NCBI GenBank assembly: GCA_034190875.2
Contig: CM067346.1
Coordinates: forward strand, 44,709,363-44,773,362
Reading direction: 5' to 3'
DNA from: Urechis unicinctus
Lineage: Eukaryota; Annelida; Polychaeta; Xenopneusta; Urechidae
Length of the DNA stretch: 64,000 bases
The position numbers and the translations under genes were made by a program. Positions 1 through 11,721 of the stretch are shown piece after piece. Below the pieces are notes generated by a model. That model was not told the DNA's origin and searched no databases. It saw only the letters and a list, made by a program, of their open reading frames with translations. The first letter of the stretch is position 1; the number at the start of each line of letters is the position of its first letter.

Positions 1-380
1 GTATATCAGTACGAAAACCTCGGCTAAAGCTAAAATTGTGGGTACTGCAATGATCTGAGCGTTTGATTGGTTGTTGAGCAATTATGACCTTGATTGTAAC
101 CCTACAGATGGGAAGTGATGTTATTATGTTTGAGTTTGATGTAGAGAGATACCCGTTGAGAAGATTCGCGTACCATTTTGCCCATCGCTTTCTTCATAGC
201 AGAAGGCAACAAACGGCTATGCGTAGCAGTTGCGGTTCAACAAGATATTTTATTATTTAACGAGAAAAAAACATGCTAGTGGGCAATGATAGCGGCATCT
301 GCTATAATGGTTTTGGTTAATGCCTTTGATTTCTGTATAGTTGATACCACAGTATCATTGCAACATAAAATAAAGGTCTA
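1..380. other. No recognisable feature
   Basis: I see no open frame of note, no RNA gene and no obvious repeat partner here. It probably belongs to the upstream edge of the 4.2-kb duplicated unit that becomes recognisable at about 380, but I could not find reliable anchors before that point. Confidence 0.4.
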
Positions 381-2560
381 ATCGGACGGCATTGCGGATT
401 ATCTTGGGAAAATGTCGCATAATGGACAGTTCTAAAATATAATTACTGATTATCAGCACCTTGCTCCTTACTAATACACCTGGTAAGCAATTTACATGCT
501 TTTATTAATATCCACGGAAAGCGATGTTCAGTGTTGTCAGAATGATATATTTTATCACATAATTATAGAGCTAAGAAATGCGCTAATGTGTCAAAAGCGT
601 CGCGAGTAACCATGAGAACATAACACGAGGTGAATGCTACTGACGAAACATTATAACCATTGAATTATAACCATTGAATTATAACCATTGAATTATGCAC
701 GCAATAATAATCGAAAATGCTTACGAATAGATGTGTACATAAAAATTCTTAAATAACTCGGCTGTGCAAAGCCAGGATTTGAATCACATGGATATTTGCC
801 AGGTTGCTGCTCAGCCTCTCGCCTCTTATACTGTCAGTCCCAGCTTAAGTTGAGAGATGATCACACGTTTAATATATTCCAATATATATGATATTGAGAA
901 GATGTTTAATAATACAATAATACATGAACACTTAACTGCTTCGGCAAGTATTTCACTGATGCAATTGAGCCTCATGGATTTTCATCCGGTCCGCCAAGTA
1001 GACCTTGACCTAAATTTCAAATACACTTTATCAAGGCTGAGACATAACAACATAAACCCTTGGCGAGCTGGCATCGCGAAACCCTGGTGGAAATGAGGAT
1101 TTAATCTGACATATGCGTTACCAGGATGTCCAAAGTATGCAAGGCGGTGGGGGATATGCTTCACGTGTTATGCTTAAGGTGCTGATCACCCTGTTGACAA
1201 AACTGCAATGTTGTACAGCTTATCAGAATGCATGACGATAACACTAAACAGACTTTAAGCCAGTAATGTAGTTTAGCTAGATCTTAGCACGAGTTAGCGT
1301 GGCATGGCAAATTGGAATATATCACATACTACTTGTATTGAAAAGGAAGTTCTAATATGGCCGACGTCAAACCCTCATAAGCGTCCGAGATTGACTTCTA
1401 GCATAGCTTACGAGCTTGATGTAGTGGTCGCGCAAATAAATATCTAGTAATTTGAAATATGAGAAACACAAAAAGATGCTCTGGCCTGCTGCATTCGAAC
1501 TATAACGCACAGTTGCCTTAGGTTGTGAAATAAAAGCCCCTGAAGTCACCTATTGGTGATGTTTTAAACAAACTAATAAAGCAAACTTTGCATTGTTAGC
1601 AATATAACACTAACGGAATGCCATTATATATGTGACCAACAGTACGTTGTCCGCCATATTTATCGCCCCCATATGTAATGATTTCATTGAAATATTCATA
1701 GTTACCAAATAACGTTGTTATATTTGCCTGTCCTTACTCCAAGCGGATGCGACTGCATCCTGTCACGGCATTGAGTGAATATACGAACTCTGACGAGCAC
1801 TTCAACTGAAGCCGCGCTCGGGTTGATACGTTAAAGTTAGACGTTAGCGTTATGTTAAATGCTACTACTAACGGAGGTTTGTATATATTTTTTTTTTTCT
1901 TGCCAGAGAAGCGCGGGCATCGAGAGAATAATGCAACCTGTACACTCATTTGCTCATAAGTAGCTAAGCGTTTGATATACACCCTACATAATAGAATATG
2001 GATTTCACTCTCCTTAGTCCAGAATAAACATTAACTGGCCGCATATGATAAGCCGCTGGATATTGCACAGGGCGCTGTCACCATTTCAAATTGCTGTACA
2101 CACCGAAATACATGATTGATTATATGTAAACGTTGCATTTGTTGGCAATTTGGTGCAATATCTATAATGCTGTCATTTTTGTGTAGTTGCATAATGACTG
2201 GATTATCCGTTCAGTCGCCTAAACCTTATAAATTATTGGCTTTATATAAACGATGGTCACAATCAAAAGGAATATGCTGCATGCCAACTTAGCAGGTACA
2301 TAATAAGCTCTACCTTACACGGTTATTTTCACCTGCCCACGCAAAAAAACGTATATGCAAAATGCATTTGTATATGATACATATATCCCGATGGATGCAA
2401 ATTATTTAGAAAAAAAAACATTCATGGGCCACCTGGGCTCAGCGAAACGCTACATACTGTGATGCCACGACATAATTGATTTCTGTATTGTTCAACTTAT
2501 GAACATTACCAAAGCATTTAAATATAGGGCTACAAATTGAACCAAAAACCGACAGACTGA
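380..2560 (+). repeat. 4.2-kb diverged unit, copy A
   Basis: This stretch matches 4545-6600 in the same orientation with an offset of 4.15-4.18 kb. Anchors seen directly: the exact 15-mer AGATCTTAGCACGAG at 1279-1293 and 5458-5472, AGGGCGCTGTC at 2069-2079 and 6219-6229, and similar blocks around 381/4547 and 1662/5827. Between anchors the match is weak and gapped, so the duplication is old. The segment just after 2069, an AAATTGCT-centred block, has a further relative near 26645-26700. No coding potential is visible. The family is not one I can name, and the outer limits are approximate. Confidence 0.65.
650..696 (+). repeat. 14-bp tandem repeat, 3.4 copies
   Basis: Three perfect consecutive copies of ATTATAACCATTGA occupy 650-691, followed by the first five bases of a fourth. 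The array is short but flawless, so it is much younger than the surrounding decayed 4.2-kb unit. The other copy of that unit, near 4.8 kb, does not show the array. Confidence 0.95.
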
Positions 2561-4545
2561 ACTTCATATTGAAGAGTTCCTATGGCATGGATATGCAAGA
2601 TAAGGACTTTTGATGACATCTGGTTTCTTAATGATGTATTTCATCAAAGCCCGATCCCTTGATATAGTAGTACATACCAAGGTTCCCCGTGACCCGACCG
2701 GTAGCTCTATAGCACCGTGCATGACCATTGTCCCAGCGCTGTGGCTTGTGCCAAGTGCACATTGCACTTAAAGTTGAGCGTTCCAGGCGTCACGATCATC
2801 CTCATCCATCACTCCTTGTTGAAAGTGGCGTAAAACCTCAATATTACCATTACTTCAAAAATAAAATTATCACAAATCATTAAAATTCTGTTTTGAAAAT
2901 AAAGTCATCAACCGATTTCTGACTACGGTTAGTACTAATATTCCAAAAGACGAGTTCAGTCGGTGACCCCTGCCTTATTTATGGACCCTGAAAGGTTTGA
3001 TTTCTTATTTTGACAGACGTAAATTCAAACCCATGTATGGCACACGGCAGACGCTGCAATACATCAGACGCTGAAATCCGGCGGAGTTTGAGCGTAGTAC
3101 CATACACGCATGCGTAGTTACTGGTGTAGATCGTTGCGCATTTGAACTTGTTTGTGAACAAAAGGTAATCATCAACAATTTGTTGTTCGCAATCGCATTA
3201 AAGGATAGTTAGCGAGTCACTTAAGCAGGAACACACAAATGCAAGCAAAAATAGAAATTGCCCCAAATCACTGTATAATTCACCATTAAAATGCTTCTAA
3301 CTCAGGAATCCTCCACATGATATAGCCCCAGTCTTTCACTTAATATCTATGCAAACTTAACATATGCCATATGTGATCACCGAGATATTCCTTGCCAAAC
3401 CGGACTGGTATAGTCGTTAACAGGGATTCGAGCTAACATTTGGGTTGATATGCTATACAGACCGAGAAATAGGTATTTGCAAGAGCTTAAGACCAGACAA
3501 GTTGCAGACGTGCAGTCGATCGGGATTCAATATGGTCATGCCGAACGTCGCGGTTTTTTTTAAAATTCAAGCCACATTTAAGGCGCGCGCCTCCTCGCGT
3601 AACAGCTCCTAATACACCTGTCGAATTTCCGGTCGTAAAATGTCGTTATGGGTTAGGCACTGACAACCGTAATTTGCAAACAAATTAGAAAAATCGGCGG
3701 ATACATTTCACGTGATCTGCTACGCCAGTGTTAACACATTATGCATGAGAGATTGACTAAGCGTTAGAACGTGCCAGAAAGTAGAATTGTCATAACTAGT
3801 TAAATCATAAAACATCTATTTAGTATACACCCTGAAACCTAATTGGATTATTGAACATATTCGAAACTGTTTAACAAGACTAGTAGTAACACTTTGAATG
3901 GATACGATAATGTACCAATGAGTTTGTTTGTTTAAGTAGAAGCAAACGTATTTGCTATATCAGCAAGATTGGATGTGAGTCACAACGTATATGCATGGTA
4001 GATGCAATATGACGATTGTCACAATCTGTTTTACAATTGTAGCACCTGAATCAGCCTACTACTGTATTTGTCATTCCATTACCTGTAACTATTGATCTTT
4101 TTCAACATTTGATAACATTATGCCTCAATGTTACACAGTCATTGGGAAGATTCTGTTGACCATGTTACAAGAAAATGATTATTGCTTGATTATGTTTGCG
4201 AACCGAATATACTAACAATGAAATATATTCTTCTTTGGTCAACGATTAGTAAAGCGGCATTGTTACGAATAGCGGATTGCTGCAGGTTTACGCTGTAGCA
4301 AGCAATGGACAATTTGACAGAGTACATGTATCATCTACACGAGTATCTATATAAATTGAACTCAAACAAATGTCTGTACTTGCTCTCTGTAGTAGGGTAG
4401 CACACAAGTTCATAATCGAACAAGTTCTCACATCATTTCGGAACCAATTTACTGTTTTAACGTGAAAGCCGTGAATATCTTATTGTCATATGCAAAGAAC
4501 GGATTGCAATAATGGATAATGCTGTTCCTATAGGCCTCCCGCCTG
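2560..4545. other. Non-coding, no feature recognised
   Basis: The longest frames here are about 60-67 codons and resemble nothing. There are short T runs and a small CpG-richer patch around 3585-3600. It is probably the remainder of copy A of the 4.2-kb unit, but I found no convincing anchors to 6.6-8.8 kb. Confidence 0.4.
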
Positions 4546-6600
4546 AGTCTAACCGGACGTTTATATCAATGCATATAATTTTTAAAATAACATATTGATG
4601 CGGAACAACCAAGTTAATAAGTCAGACAAAACCATTCATAACAGGTCATAAGTTCGGTATAGACAGCGAAAAAGCATGTTGAGCTGCGCCTCGTGTCCTC
4701 CTACGCATGTTTGGTTGTATATCATTCATCGCATGAATCACAACATCCTCTAGCAGCATCCTATGCATTGATGTAGACAAATATGTAAGGAATCACCATC
4801 ATACTATCCAATAATAGATGTTACTAGCATGATTAAATGGTACTGACAAGAAACGCAATGCAAAAACCTAATATAAATGTAACTAATTACCATCAACTCA
4901 AACATTTTGCCATTGTACACATGTAAGTTGAAGAGCGCGATTCGCCACGGTCTATTTAATGGTAGAGTGTGCAATGATGCGCCAACCGAGTTTAATGTGC
5001 CTTTGTAGATTATAATGCAAACCATTCAGACAAAGAACTGGCCACATCCGGGTTGATTTATTGCCCTGCACCTACACGAATAGCCATTGATTGATTATTT
5101 AATGGCTCAGACCTCACGCTTACGAAGCAACTCCTAATAGTCTACTATTGCTCAGTCATACATAGCGTATATGGGCCGCAGAAGTGATGCAATATATCTT
5201 AATCGCTGTTGCGACGAAGAGCGAATGGAGCCACTATCAACTGGTGAACAAAACATGTGTCCTGTGTGCCAAGCTCAATGACAGTCTATGAGCGCAATTG
5301 TCACTGGTCACTGTTCTCCTCAATTATATGTAACAAACGTGCGTAAATCGAGGTTTTGGCAATGCTGTTACTCGCATAAAAGTATCGTATCGTGTGTTGT
5401 TTGAATAAATTAAGCAGAGCTTGAAACATTAAGGTGGCATAAGGTCACAGTTTAGCCAGATCTTAGCACGAGAATTCATGGCGCAGCGTGTATCAATCTT
5501 TCGTACATTACTTCCATTACAAAAGTAGCTAATTCCGGTTTTTGTCTTATCCTATACAGATGTAACGCCTGATTTAGTGATCATGCTTATGAATATGCCA
5601 AGTTGCAATGGTGAGCAAAATCGGAAAGATATTTCAGCCAGATGATATATAATTTGCATTCATATTAGAATATTACGCTGCCTCTAGCCACAGGTTAAGA
5701 AATAGTGTTTCTTTAGTAGAGCTATTAAACTTTGTAAAATTTACTTCCTTAACAAATGAACTGAAACTTTTTTTTTAGGAAATCAAACGGAATGTGCTTT
5801 TCCAACAGTAAGATTTCTGCCATGATATCGCCCATGTATGTAATTAATTCATTGAATTTTACATAGTGATTACATGTAAGAACACATCTGTCTTGTTAAT
5901 ACTCGCATTGGCGGAATCGTTTTTGTGGCTAGCGTCGTTGGTTTAATTAATATTATGTTGCAAACGAGTGCTGCAAATGTCCAATGGCTTTCCAACACGA
6001 CACCATTTTATGCACTTTAATAAAGTTAAATCAGCAAACGCCATTTACAGTAAACTGCTGTTAAGTACACACCTTAATGTCAGTTTATGCCTGTCGTCAA
6101 TGGGCTGAAGTAGGTAATAGAGTCACATTACACCCCGCAAATAGAACAGAGATGTGGCTCTGTTTGGACCGGAATAACAACTAACTGGAAGCATATACTA
6201 AGTCGCAGAATAATACCTAGGGCGCTGTCGAATTAAATGAAAATTGCTTTGCACAGCGAGATATCTGATTGATCACATATTTTATTTGGAAGAGGAAATT
6301 TAATCGTTATTGTCAAACCCGAGATTTCAAGCAACGTTACTACCACATAAATGTTTAATTTAAGACAAATCCTGGTATTCAACAATTTAAGGCCTGTATC
6401 ATGCCTAATTGATTTCATCTGGGCGATGTTCGCCGGTATGACGGACAGCGTTAATATTTATGTCATACGTTTTCTCCGAGTGAAATATCGAAAATAGGAT
6501 TGGGCTGAAGTTTACTCGGCGCAAGACAGTTGTCAGTCATATTTGAAGCGACAAAACATTGTCCGTTGATGAAATGACATATCCACACACCTTTTGATTA
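4545..6600 (+). repeat. 4.2-kb diverged unit, copy B
   Basis: Collinear partner of 380-2560, with the anchors listed there. The block after 6219 (GGGCGCTGTC, then AAATTGCT and a GATTGATCACA-like stretch) also closely resembles 26645-26700, which links this family to the second large duplication. All open frames inside are short and differ between copies, so none is supported as a gene. Confidence 0.65.
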
Positions 6601-6760
6601 ACAAGAACAGTAACTAATTACCCGGCAATTAATCGGTAGGCATTGTATTCACAGTTGGTGCTTCTTTTTTTTCCGTCTTCACGAAACGTTAATTGTCAAA
6701 TCCGAGATCACAGGCAACGTAACTACCACATTTTATCCAAGACAGTCTTTGAATTCAAAG
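6299..6760 (+). repeat. Local direct repeat, offset about 383 bp
   Basis: A block of about 75 bp at 6299-6375 recurs at 6687-6760. It runs TTGTCAAA, CCGAGAT, a GCAACGT block, then ACTACCACA. The offset measured on TTGTCAAA (6310 and 6693) is 383 bp. The second copy overlaps the 91-codon frame at 6643-6918, which is therefore not supported as a gene. Confidence 0.75.
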
Positions 6761-8845
6761 ACAGCATTTTGTCACAAGTATTTTTCAAATGGGCTTTTCT
6801 TATTGTTGTCGTTTCTTACAAATTAAACCTCGACCCCAGTCACGACATTGATATTGCGTTGACGATTGTGAAAGACTACTCGTGGGGAATAATTGAAAAA
6901 TGTGCCACTACATTCTAGAATCTCTGTGGAAGGGTATATTGCGGAGAACAATCTTGATACGTGTGATCCTTTAAAATCTGCCTCACGGCACCGTCGTGAT
7001 CTACTATGGGGGGATTATGTAAAATACGAGAATTACACAAATGTCAAGCGTTGTATGTAAGGTATAATACTCCATCAACTTCATTTACTGAGAGATATTT
7101 CTCGTTCGTAAAATGTATAGCAACAATGCAGAGCAGGAACTGAGCACAAAAAAGATAATACTGATCCACAAAGAGCAGAAACTGGATGTTAACACTTTAA
7201 CAAAGTAATATGCTGCGCCAATCTACCGTTGGTTATTACAGACCAAAACTGTTTCGACCTCACCGTGCTCTTCAGAATGATTTTCGCCCCCGTTACCATC
7301 GCCATTGTTTCGTACATCTTTAACATCATCATCGTTATCGTGTTTATCATTATATTGCGCCATTTAGGCTGCTGCAATCTTAATAAACTGACTTATAGCT
7401 CTTGCGTTTGATGTACTGGGACTAGCCTTCTGGAGTTGATCAATCCTCCCACATATAAGTATTAAAGCTTTGTAAAGAGAGAACGTTTCGAGTGGTCATG
7501 TGATTTGCAACTTGATGTGCATCGTTAAGCGAGCAAAGGTCGCCACCTCACCAGCCAGAAGCCCCAGTATTACGACCTCCACCTTTCATGTGTCCCCCCC
7601 ACATATTAAGTTATTAACGTAGCATTGGTATTTAATTATATAAACGATAGTATACTCTGATGCGTTAAACGGCCGAGATATCAAAACCATCTGAACCTAT
7701 TCAATGCTAACAGTGCTGTTACGATGAAGCATGGCATATAGAAAGTGTAAAGCTCTCAAAGCAGCAGGAAAGGAACCACATAATATGGAGTTGAAGCTAT
7801 CCCTGTGGGATGAAGATGAAATATTCAACAGTATGTTGCTTCCGAACAGTTGCGATGGGCGGATTTGTTCTGTTTGATTAGCTATATATTCAGACAGAAA
7901 AAAAGCATTTCAGGCATCTTGAAATTTCTCTGTAATCGTCCATGTTATGGTCAATTGGAACATTCAGCAAGATTGAGAAAGTAGCTGAATCTTTACGACA
8001 ACGGCCAAATATAATATTGCTTTGACGGCATCTTATGATGCATAGTGACTGCCAATGTTGGTCCTTATTTCAGCTAACATAACATTTACGTTTTTGCAAG
8101 GAGGGATGCGATGTTTGTCTATAGACTATTTAGATATCAGAGCATTATGCATGTCGCACATGTTGAACAGTATGTACGAATGATATTAACCTAAACAACT
8201 GATATTGCTAGAGCAGAAATAATAGGCGGCATTCAAGTAATTAATTATCTTAATTAAAGTGAATAAACTATATATAAATATAAACCATGTTGTTTCGAGT
8301 GCATCACAGCGATATTTGAGGCTGTTGTTAGCCTTGAATTAATAACAGTGTACATGCAATATGTTGCTCATCAAAGCAAATCAACATGACCCATTACTCG
8401 TTCCAAATTAAGGCATTCTGTACGCCTTTCCGTATTAGAACGCACTTCCGTGTCGACCTGCCGTACTGCGCCTGCGTTACAGAAAAAAGATTGAACGTAT
8501 GAGTTGTCTTGGTTGTGTCAATAACTAACCTCATTAAGAAGGTACTGCGTGTTGCAATTTATACAAACCAAAAGACTTACCACCACAAATGTAGTTTATG
8601 TATCTCTATCATAAATTTTTTCTTAATAATTCCGAATAAACTAGCAATAAATTGTTTTTACACAAGCTGATGGGTTTACCACAGGGGCAGGGATTATACA
8701 GTCAGACATGTCCTGTTTTAAATGTCAAGTGTTCATTGTCATCTCCATATTATGTGTTGGCTTTCACTGGTATTCGCCCGAACAAACCTCTGCGTCAGAT
8801 GTCAAATAGTTCGCAGAAAAATTTGGTCTTCTTTATTCATTAAAA
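6760..8845. other. Non-coding, no feature recognised
   Basis: Short frames only. A CATCATCATCG stretch near 7325-7340 is a short CAT-rich patch. A homopolymer of eight C lies near 7595-7602. I see no RNA gene or transposon terminus. Confidence 0.4.
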
Positions 8846-8965
8846 AGCCTAATCAAAGACGTGCATTGATAAATTGAAAGTCATCAAAATGTAAGGGTCA
8901 CGAAGCAGCCATTGTGCTAAGAACAGGTACGTGATATTTGATTATCAGCAGCTTGCGTATGCTTT
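8845..8965 (+). repeat. Possible third copy fragment of the 4.2-kb unit
   Basis: A CCTAATC block followed by GTGCATTGATAAATT near 8848-8875 resembles the matching positions at 381 and 4547. GATTATCAGCAGCTTGC near 8940 differs by one base from GATTATCAGCACCTTGC near 443. A further weak match, ACCATTTCA plus GTACA, lies near 10529-10550 against 2081-2100. Taken together these suggest a third unit with an offset of about 4.3 kb, but the evidence is thin. Confidence 0.35.
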
Positions 8966-10150
8966 GTCAATTGTCCGGATGCTACAGAAGGTGTAATAGA
9001 AAAGTAGGCCGTTATCATTCAATCCAAGAAAATATTAACATCAATCAGAAGAGCCTAGAATTCGATAAATATTTATTCACAATAGTAGGAATTTTGTGTA
9101 ATAGTTGTATCAACGAAAACCCTTTGCAATGAACGCTTTGGTTAGCTATGCTCTTATATGGTACTTAAACTGTTAAACTGATAGTCCCTATAGAAGCAGC
9201 ATTACTCGCAGTTACTTGTGCTTCATTGAATAAGATCCATAATGGCAATTGCTTCCGGCTACAACACATAGTTTAATAACACGCATTGCTGCGACACACC
9301 CAACACGACATACATTGTTTATGGTATGATATTGATCCAGTTATTACGGCACAGGTTATACCACAGAGAGCTACCAGTGGGTGTGGGGGGGTTGGCAGGA
9401 AGGTGAAGGGTTCTCATTAGAAACCATTAGATGCTCAGTTAACGTTATGTAGAGATTTCGGAAAAAGACATTGAAATACAATTTAGAACATAGAAGCCTC
9501 TCTCATTCGCCTACGTTTCTAGATTATCATATATTTTAACGGCAAAAATTATGCATTATAGGATCAAACGTATTAATGATAGGACATATACCATAGCATG
9601 AGACTAACAATAACACGTTATCTTTTGAGCACCAATAGTGCTTATTTAGGAATCATGGCTACATCATGAGCTATATGTATATCAAGATACTATCGATCGA
9701 TTATATGCTCTAGTTGCAATTAGGAATACGCCATCAAGGAATACTTCACCGCTGACATTGTAGCTACTGGTAAACATGGTGTTTCTCAATTTATTGCGAC
9801 TTTGAACTTGTAAGTGTAACGGTGGTTTTTTTTCATCAAATTCTGGTCACGACATTCTTTGGTATGCCTTTACAAGCGATTTCTCAATAAAAAGTGTGTT
9901 ATGCTTTCGTGATGGTTAAGCCTAACACATACATGTATAAGTAGGTATGCTTTCTTGGGCTGGCAATAAAGATATCTTAATAGTTATTCCAACACAATTT
10001 GCAATTTGCAGACTTATAACCAAGGAACAGCCTTTCCTAAATTTCATTATCCTTATTGAATGAATTTCGATATTGCTATTTTGTATTCCATAGACCCTTA
10101 ATTAATAACGGAAAAAGAAGTAATAATAGGGATGGATAATTGGGGTGAGC
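8965..10150. other. Non-coding, no feature recognised
   Basis: AT-rich sequence with a G-run near 9382-9390 and a T-run near 9827. Nothing here is recognisable as a gene or a named repeat. Confidence 0.4.
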
Positions 10151-11221
10151 CAATAAGTTGCTTAGCTTCACTATGCACTGGTCTGCATTTTCATACATCA
10201 TTGTATACAATACGGCTCTCGTAATGACGTTAACTGGCGCCATGATATGGGCAGAGATCAGCCTTAGTAGAGCAATCCATGGCATTAAGGGGATAATTGA
10301 ACGTACTCGGATACGCTCAGTCTACATCAACAAGCGAATGGCTATGTATATTGGGACACTTATTGGAAGCTTCGCCTCTGGTTTAATTTCTTTAAGCAGA
10401 TATATACCAAAGAACTTAGAATATATAATGTCAGGAGGTCATCGATGGCTATGTTCTGACTTGTGGCCTATATAGCTTAGTCTAAGCTGTGATCATTCAT
10501 GCGAGTGTAACATTAAGGCTTGTGAAAAATGGACCATTTCATTCGGTTACTGTACAGCACAGCTGCGAATCGGAAAACCACGTATGCATATGTTCGTACA
10601 CTTAGTGCACCGTCTCCAATTTGACAGCGGCAGAACTTACTTGCACATTAACTGACTTTTTTTATTGACATATTATCATCGTCCAAAGCATATGCTACGA
10701 TTTAATGGTTTCTACTTCTAACTACTTGGGGGATGTATCACATATTAATACCGATAGCCCAAGTAATTATTGTGATATCTTTCTATTCACCGCTAACCCA
10801 GCTTATACCCCAGCCTAAATTCGTCCAGACAGTCACCTTTCCGGGCATAAAACGGGTACTTTCAAATAACAGATACATCTTCAAGCGCTGTGAAATTAAC
10901 ATAAAACGACCAAAAATTGTTCATGAAACATGCCACATAAATGAATCACCCGGGAAATACAATACAAGATCTTTCGATAACAGATCATACGAATTCAAGG
11001 TCAACAAATGACACTTAAACAGCGTACACCATGACCATACGCTTGGATGAGCGTTAAACAAACAGACTTTAAATGAACAACTGACGGTTGTTATTTCTTC
11101 TACGTGAATGGTAGTTGTTCTTGAAAGCGGTCAGTTTCCTGGATCAGCTTATCACTGGCGACAAATTTACAATGTATATACTTTGTGCGCCAATCGATTC
11201 CGCAGCAAGTTTGTTATAGTA

Positions 11222-11385
11222 CTTAACTCTTAGCGGGTTGACTCAGGTAAGTAATAATGATATGCTCCTGGCAGACATTCGGGTAAGCAGTGACAGATTA
11301 ATACTTAATCCCTATTACACTTTCTCAGGTAAGTAATAGTGCTTTACTCCTAGTCTTTCAGAACGAGTCCTGTGATGTGTGGAGA
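11222..11385 (+). repeat. 82-bp tandem duplication with duplicated donor-like motif
   Basis: Two adjacent units (11222-11303 and 11304-11385) begin CTTAA and each contain the exact 15-mer CTCAGGTAAGTAATA (11242-11256 and 11324-11338), followed by CTCCT(A/G)G. The 15-mer includes a perfect U1 5' splice-site consensus (CAG then GTAAGT). No open frame leads into it that I can defend, so I call it a tandem repeat and not an exon boundary. Confidence 0.85.
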
Positions 11386-11599
11386 TTTAAATATGAAGTC
11401 TGTCCGACCGTTGCTCGGAAGTGTAGCACTGCGATCCGATCATATGATAAGATTATGCTTGTAAACTACAATCGAAGCGGAGATCGACTCGAATTAGCCT
11501 GTGTCTACGTATACTCATTCACCTCATAATAAAAACAAAATTGACAGCCCCAATGCCAAAATATTAACTATTATACAATAAGATTGGTAAACAGCAAAT

Positions 11600-11721
11600 G
11601 GGAACATCTAGGTCAAAATATTTAATTCTTATGGAAGGTACACAGTCTATATAAGTTTGATGAAGTGATTTTTTTCGTGTATGTGTATCTTTCTGAATAA
11701 AATTGCTTACTTACTTACTTA
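11600..11721 (+). mobile_element. Possible retroposon 3' end with (TTAC)n tail
   Basis: An AATAAA-like stretch near 11696 is followed at once by a (TTAC) run at 11707-11721. Short tandem tails of this kind directly after an AATAAA-like motif are typical of non-LTR retroposon or SINE 3' ends. I found no reverse transcriptase remnant or Pol III boxes upstream, so the element class is inference and it may be just a microsatellite. Confidence 0.25.

Noticed and set aside
760-850. A second tRNA-derived SINE
   Set aside because: A GGATTTGAATCAC word resembles an antisense B box, but no A box lies at the right distance and no similarity to the 34.2-kb element was seen.
10158-10475. 105-codon plus frame with hydrophobic stretches
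   Set aside because: Overlaps the block duplicated at 21.6 kb, where the frame is not kept; hydrophobicity follows from T-rich codons.
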